A stretch of DNA of 64,000 nucleotides from JAHDFB01 sp965658745 (lineage in GTDB: Bacteria; Bacteroidota; Bacteroidia; Chitinophagales; Saprospiraceae), in NCBI GenBank assembly GCA_965658745.1, contig CBFHTK010000001.1, positions 248,001-312,000 on the forward strand, read 5' to 3'. This document shows positions 61,589-64,000 of the stretch, piece by piece (within the stretch, counting starts at the first letter, position 1; each line of letters begins with the position of its first letter). The notes beneath the pieces were generated by a model that ran no database searches, was not told the origin of the DNA, and worked only from the letters and a program-made list of their open reading frames with translations. A program made the translations under genes and the position numbers.

Positions 61589-61688
61589 TTCATACCAAAG
61601 GATTATTAACCATATATGACATTGAATATCTTGATATTAACTGTCATTATTACGAAAAGGTCCTATAATTGTATGTAAAATTGAACTC

Positions 61689-62378
61689 ATGTTGCGAATA
61701 AATTTCTTGTTAGTTATAGTTTGCGTCACTTTTCAGCTTGGCCATGGTCAGTTTGGTACTAGTCTTCAAGGAATGAATTATCGCCCATCTGCCATTGAAG
61801 AGAAAGTTGAATCATCCGTTTACGGTCTTCAGTATGGTGTAGCTGTAGACTATTGGTTGCGCTTAAGAGATTACCGCTGGGAAATGGTACCTACTGTGTC
61901 CTACACTTTGGGTCAAACCACTTCAACCAGTTTCAATGAAAATTCCGATTTATCGATGCAATCGCTTGGTTTTCACTTCAAAAATAATCTGTATTTGTTG
62001 GATTTTGAAAATGACTGTAATTGTCCAACATTCAGTAAACAAGGTGGATGGTTCCAAAAAGCTTTTTTTGTACAAGTTGCACCTGGTTATAGTATGAACT
62101 GGCTTCAACATCTAGATCCATCTTCAGAAGGAAATGAAGTCAAGCACTTATTTGAATTGGGTATCGGAGCAGGATTCGATTTTGGTCTGTCGGACTTAAT
62201 TACCATTAGTCCATATTTTAATTATGTTTGGACAAGTAATTTTGAATATGACTATCTTTCTTCAACAGAAGAAACTCTCAAATCAAATCTCCAGCATTTT
62301 GTTGTCGGATTGAGATTAGGACTACGACCTGACTACGCTAGACCTCGGACAATGCGGAGAAGAAACTTGGGATACTAA
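61689..62378 (+). CDS. Putative small outer-membrane beta-barrel protein
   Basis: A 229-residue exported protein with signal peptide MLRINFLLVIVCVTFQLGHG. The mature part alternates short amphipathic strands with turns (YGVAVDYWLRLRDY, MVPTVSYTLGQT, AFFVQVAPGYSMNW, LFELGIGAGFDFG, HFVVGLRLGLR), as in 8-strand outer-membrane barrels. Two adjacent cysteines (NDCNCPTF) could form a loop disulfide. The tail RPRTMRRRNLGY is basic and lacks the usual terminal Phe. No specific family is recognised. It converges with mutS2. Confidence 0.6.
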   Translation: MLRINFLLVIVCVTFQLGHGQFGTSLQGMNYRPSAIEEKVESSVYGLQYGVAVDYWLRLRDYRWEMVPTVSYTLGQTTSTSFNENSDLSMQSLGFHFKNNLYLLDFENDCNCPTFSKQGGWFQKAFFVQVAPGYSMNWLQHLDPSSEGNEVKHLFELGIGAGFDFGLSDLITISPYFNYVWTSNFEYDYLSSTEETLKSNLQHFVVGLRLGLRPDYARPRTMRRRNLGY

Positions 62379-62438
62379 CTAATCATATGTTTTGCCACTT
62401 TCAAACACCGAAGGACTCCAGGAATTACCTACAGCGTC

Positions 62439-64000
62439 TTAAAGCTTGACGATTGTGACGCCTTCGCCTCCTGCTTCTTGTGGCGGATGATAAATTTCCT
62501 TGAAATCTCTATACTCTTTGGCAATTCTGTATACCTCTTTTCGAAGAATTCCATTACCGATACCATGCACAACAACTAGTTCATGCGCATTCCCTAATAA
62601 TCCTTTATCAAAAAATTCCTCAGTCATACGCGATGCATCCTGCTTACTCATCCCACGTAGATCAAGCTTTGTCAATGTCTGCTCGTTGTTCAACAGTTGA
62701 GACTGCACAGATTTCGAACGCTTAATTTCAATTGGTTCCTTCGCAGGTTTAATATCAGCCAATTTTGCTTCAATTTTCATATGCCCAAACTGCACTTCAA
62801 CTTTCTTCTTTCGAATCCAATTCACGGTTCCCACCTGTTCACCCATTCCTATTTTGACAAAATCCCCCTCCTTGATTTGGCTGAGATCAAAATTTGTATG
62901 TTGATACATTTTGGTTTCTAAATCTGACATTTCTTCGTGAAGAACTTCTCGCGTTTGTCGCATTTCTGCAGCTAGTTCTTGAGCTTTTTCCAACTTCTTC
63001 TCTTCCTTTAACTCCCTTATCAAATTTTCGAAAACGCGATTTTTCTCGGCCGTATCACGCAAATCTGCTTCCCGTGCCTTGATCTTGACTTTCTTTCTAC
63101 GAATATCAAGCTCTTTATATAGCTGATTGTAAGTAGATATCAATCGCTCCAGTTCCTTTTCTTTCTTTTCAAGCGTCATTAGAGTTTGCTCAGTCTCAGC
63201 CTTTTCCCTTTGGAGATCGACCAGCAAATCCTCCACTTTCGTTGTCTTGTCTCCCGTTCTTTGACGGGCAAATTTCATTACTTGGGCTGGAATTCCTGAT
63301 TTATCTGCAATTTCAAAAGCAAAAGAACTACCAGGCTTACCTACCAACATTTCGTAGGATGGTACTAACTCAGCCTCATTAAAGACCATTGCTCCATTGA
63401 TAATACCTTTAGTTCGATATGCATAGATCTTCAAGTTACTATAGTGCGTCGTTACTACTCCAAAAACACCTGCTTGATTGAAACTTTTGAGCATAGACTC
63501 AGCCAACGCTCCTCCAAATTTTGGATCTGTACCACTTCCAAACTCATCAATTACTAAAAGTGTGTTTTGATCAGCCACCTCTAATGCTTCTGACATGATT
63601 TTCAACCTAGAACTGTAGGTGGACAAATCATTCTCAATACTTTGCTGATCTCCAATATCAGCAATAAATTTCTTGAAGAATCCAGGTTTAGAATCTTCAT
63701 GCACTGGCACTGGAATTGCACATTGTACCATCGTCTGAAGTAAAACCACAGATTTCATTAGTATAGACTTACCTCCTGCATTGGGACCACTTAACAATAG
63801 AATTCTATTCTTACCCTTCAATTCTAGATCAAAAGGAACTGTCTCTTTCTCTTGCTCTTCATTTTTTAATTTCAAGAGAGGATGATAAGCTTCCTTAAAG
63901 TTCACATTGGGTCTTCCATCAAGAAGTGGAAAAGAGCCATTTATTTTTCGCGCCCATTTAGCTCTTGCTCCTATTATATCAAGTTGTACGATAAGCTTAT
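62439..64000 (-). CDS. mutS2: Endonuclease MutS2, C-terminal two thirds (runs off window end)
   Basis: The frame is open to the window edge, so about 520 C-terminal residues are present and the 5' end is missing. The ATPase has Walker A LLSGPNAGGKSILMKS, Walker B LLVIDEFGSGTDP and GVVTTHYSNLK. A long coiled coil (VEDLLVDLQREKAETEQTLM) and a KOW-like segment (EGDFVKIGMGEQVGTVNWI) follow. The C-terminal Smr nuclease domain has LDLRGMSKQDA and VVHGIGNGILRKEV. MutS2 suppresses recombination and acts in ribosome rescue in Bacillus. A GTG at 63905 is internal and not the true start. Confidence 0.95.
   Translation of the reverse strand, partial: KLIVQLDIIGARAKWARKINGSFPLLDGRPNVNFKEAYHPLLKLKNEEQEKETVPFDLELKGKNRILLLSGPNAGGKSILMKSVVLLQTMVQCAIPVPVHEDSKPGFFKKFIADIGDQQSIENDLSTYSSRLKIMSEALEVADQNTLLVIDEFGSGTDPKFGGALAESMLKSFNQAGVFGVVTTHYSNLKIYAYRTKGIINGAMVFNEAELVPSYEMLVGKPGSSFAFEIADKSGIPAQVMKFARQRTGDKTTKVEDLLVDLQREKAETEQTLMTLEKKEKELERLISTYNQLYKELDIRRKKVKIKAREADLRDTAEKNRVFENLIRELKEEKKLEKAQELAAEMRQTREVLHEEMSDLETKMYQHTNFDLSQIKEGDFVKIGMGEQVGTVNWIRKKKVEVQFGHMKIEAKLADIKPAKEPIEIKRSKSVQSQLLNNEQTLTKLDLRGMSKQDASRMTEEFFDKGLLGNAHELVVVHGIGNGILRKEVYRIAKEYRDFKEIYHPPQEAGGEGVTIVKL

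Overview
The window reads as a chromosomal segment of an AT-rich, free-living member of the Bacteroidota, most likely a gliding or adhesive lineage near the Saprospiria (the order is inference). Supporting evidence: type IX secretion (T9SS) sorting domains of type A and type B, a PorP/SprF protein, a GWxTD-family protein, a TonB-dependent receptor with a carboxypeptidase-like N-terminal domain, S16 with an acidic tail, and promoters of the phylum's TTG / TAnnTTTG type. I see no insertion sequence, prophage, integron or CRISPR array. It is a mixed core and cell-surface region.

Layout. 1-3745: start of a nucleoside hydrolase preceded by a four-gene YnjBCD-type ABC importer with split permeases. 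3879-6302: DUF2064 protein, DoxX-like protein and MFS transporter. 6447-11471: thioredoxin-like TlpA protein, a fused oligopeptide-type ABC ATPase, and an ABC-2 ATPase/permease pair. 11611-15108: TPR membrane protein, ribH, an unrecognised helical protein and rpsP. 15218-21801: T9SS-exported agmatine-deiminase-like protein, TonB receptor, GWxTD protein, lipoprotein and rplS. 21917-27343: two 762-residue PKD surface proteins either side of tsaC. 27539-33813: S41 protease, START-like protein, BamA/TamA-like barrel, DUF547-barrel fusion and squalene-synthase-like enzyme. 33968-34150: tRNA-Leu and tRNA-Gly.

34479-36603: galactokinase and aldose 1-epimerase, convergent. 36668-43556: a three-gene surface cassette (SprF-like, OmpA/PD40, 1141-residue type B protein). 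43898-46065: NAD(P)HX repair enzyme overlapping a sirtuin. 46428-49837: class Ia ribonucleotide reductase, nrdB then nrdA, preceded by a 551-bp spacer with a DnaA-box palindrome. 50389-54648: CorA, FMN reductase, BstA-like DinB protein, a zincin-like ORF with a disrupted 5' end, and a LolC/E-type permease. 54754-57185: tyrS coupled to a trans-sulfuration-type PLP enzyme. 57230-64000: CotH lipoprotein, 2TM protein, lipoprotein MsrB, membrane protein, rimO, small barrel, and mutS2 running off the end.

Surface biology dominates. Three type B proteins share one N-terminal domain, and one sits in an SprF/OmpA operon that suggests its route to the surface. The best second looks are the DnaA-box palindrome before nrdBA, the DUF547-barrel fusion coupled to a BamA/TamA-like gene, the disrupted zincin ORF, altered motifs in the squalene-synthase-like enzyme, TyrRS and sirtuin, and the nucleoside hydrolase/YnjBCD linkage. 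I found no clear-cut wholly new multi-gene system.
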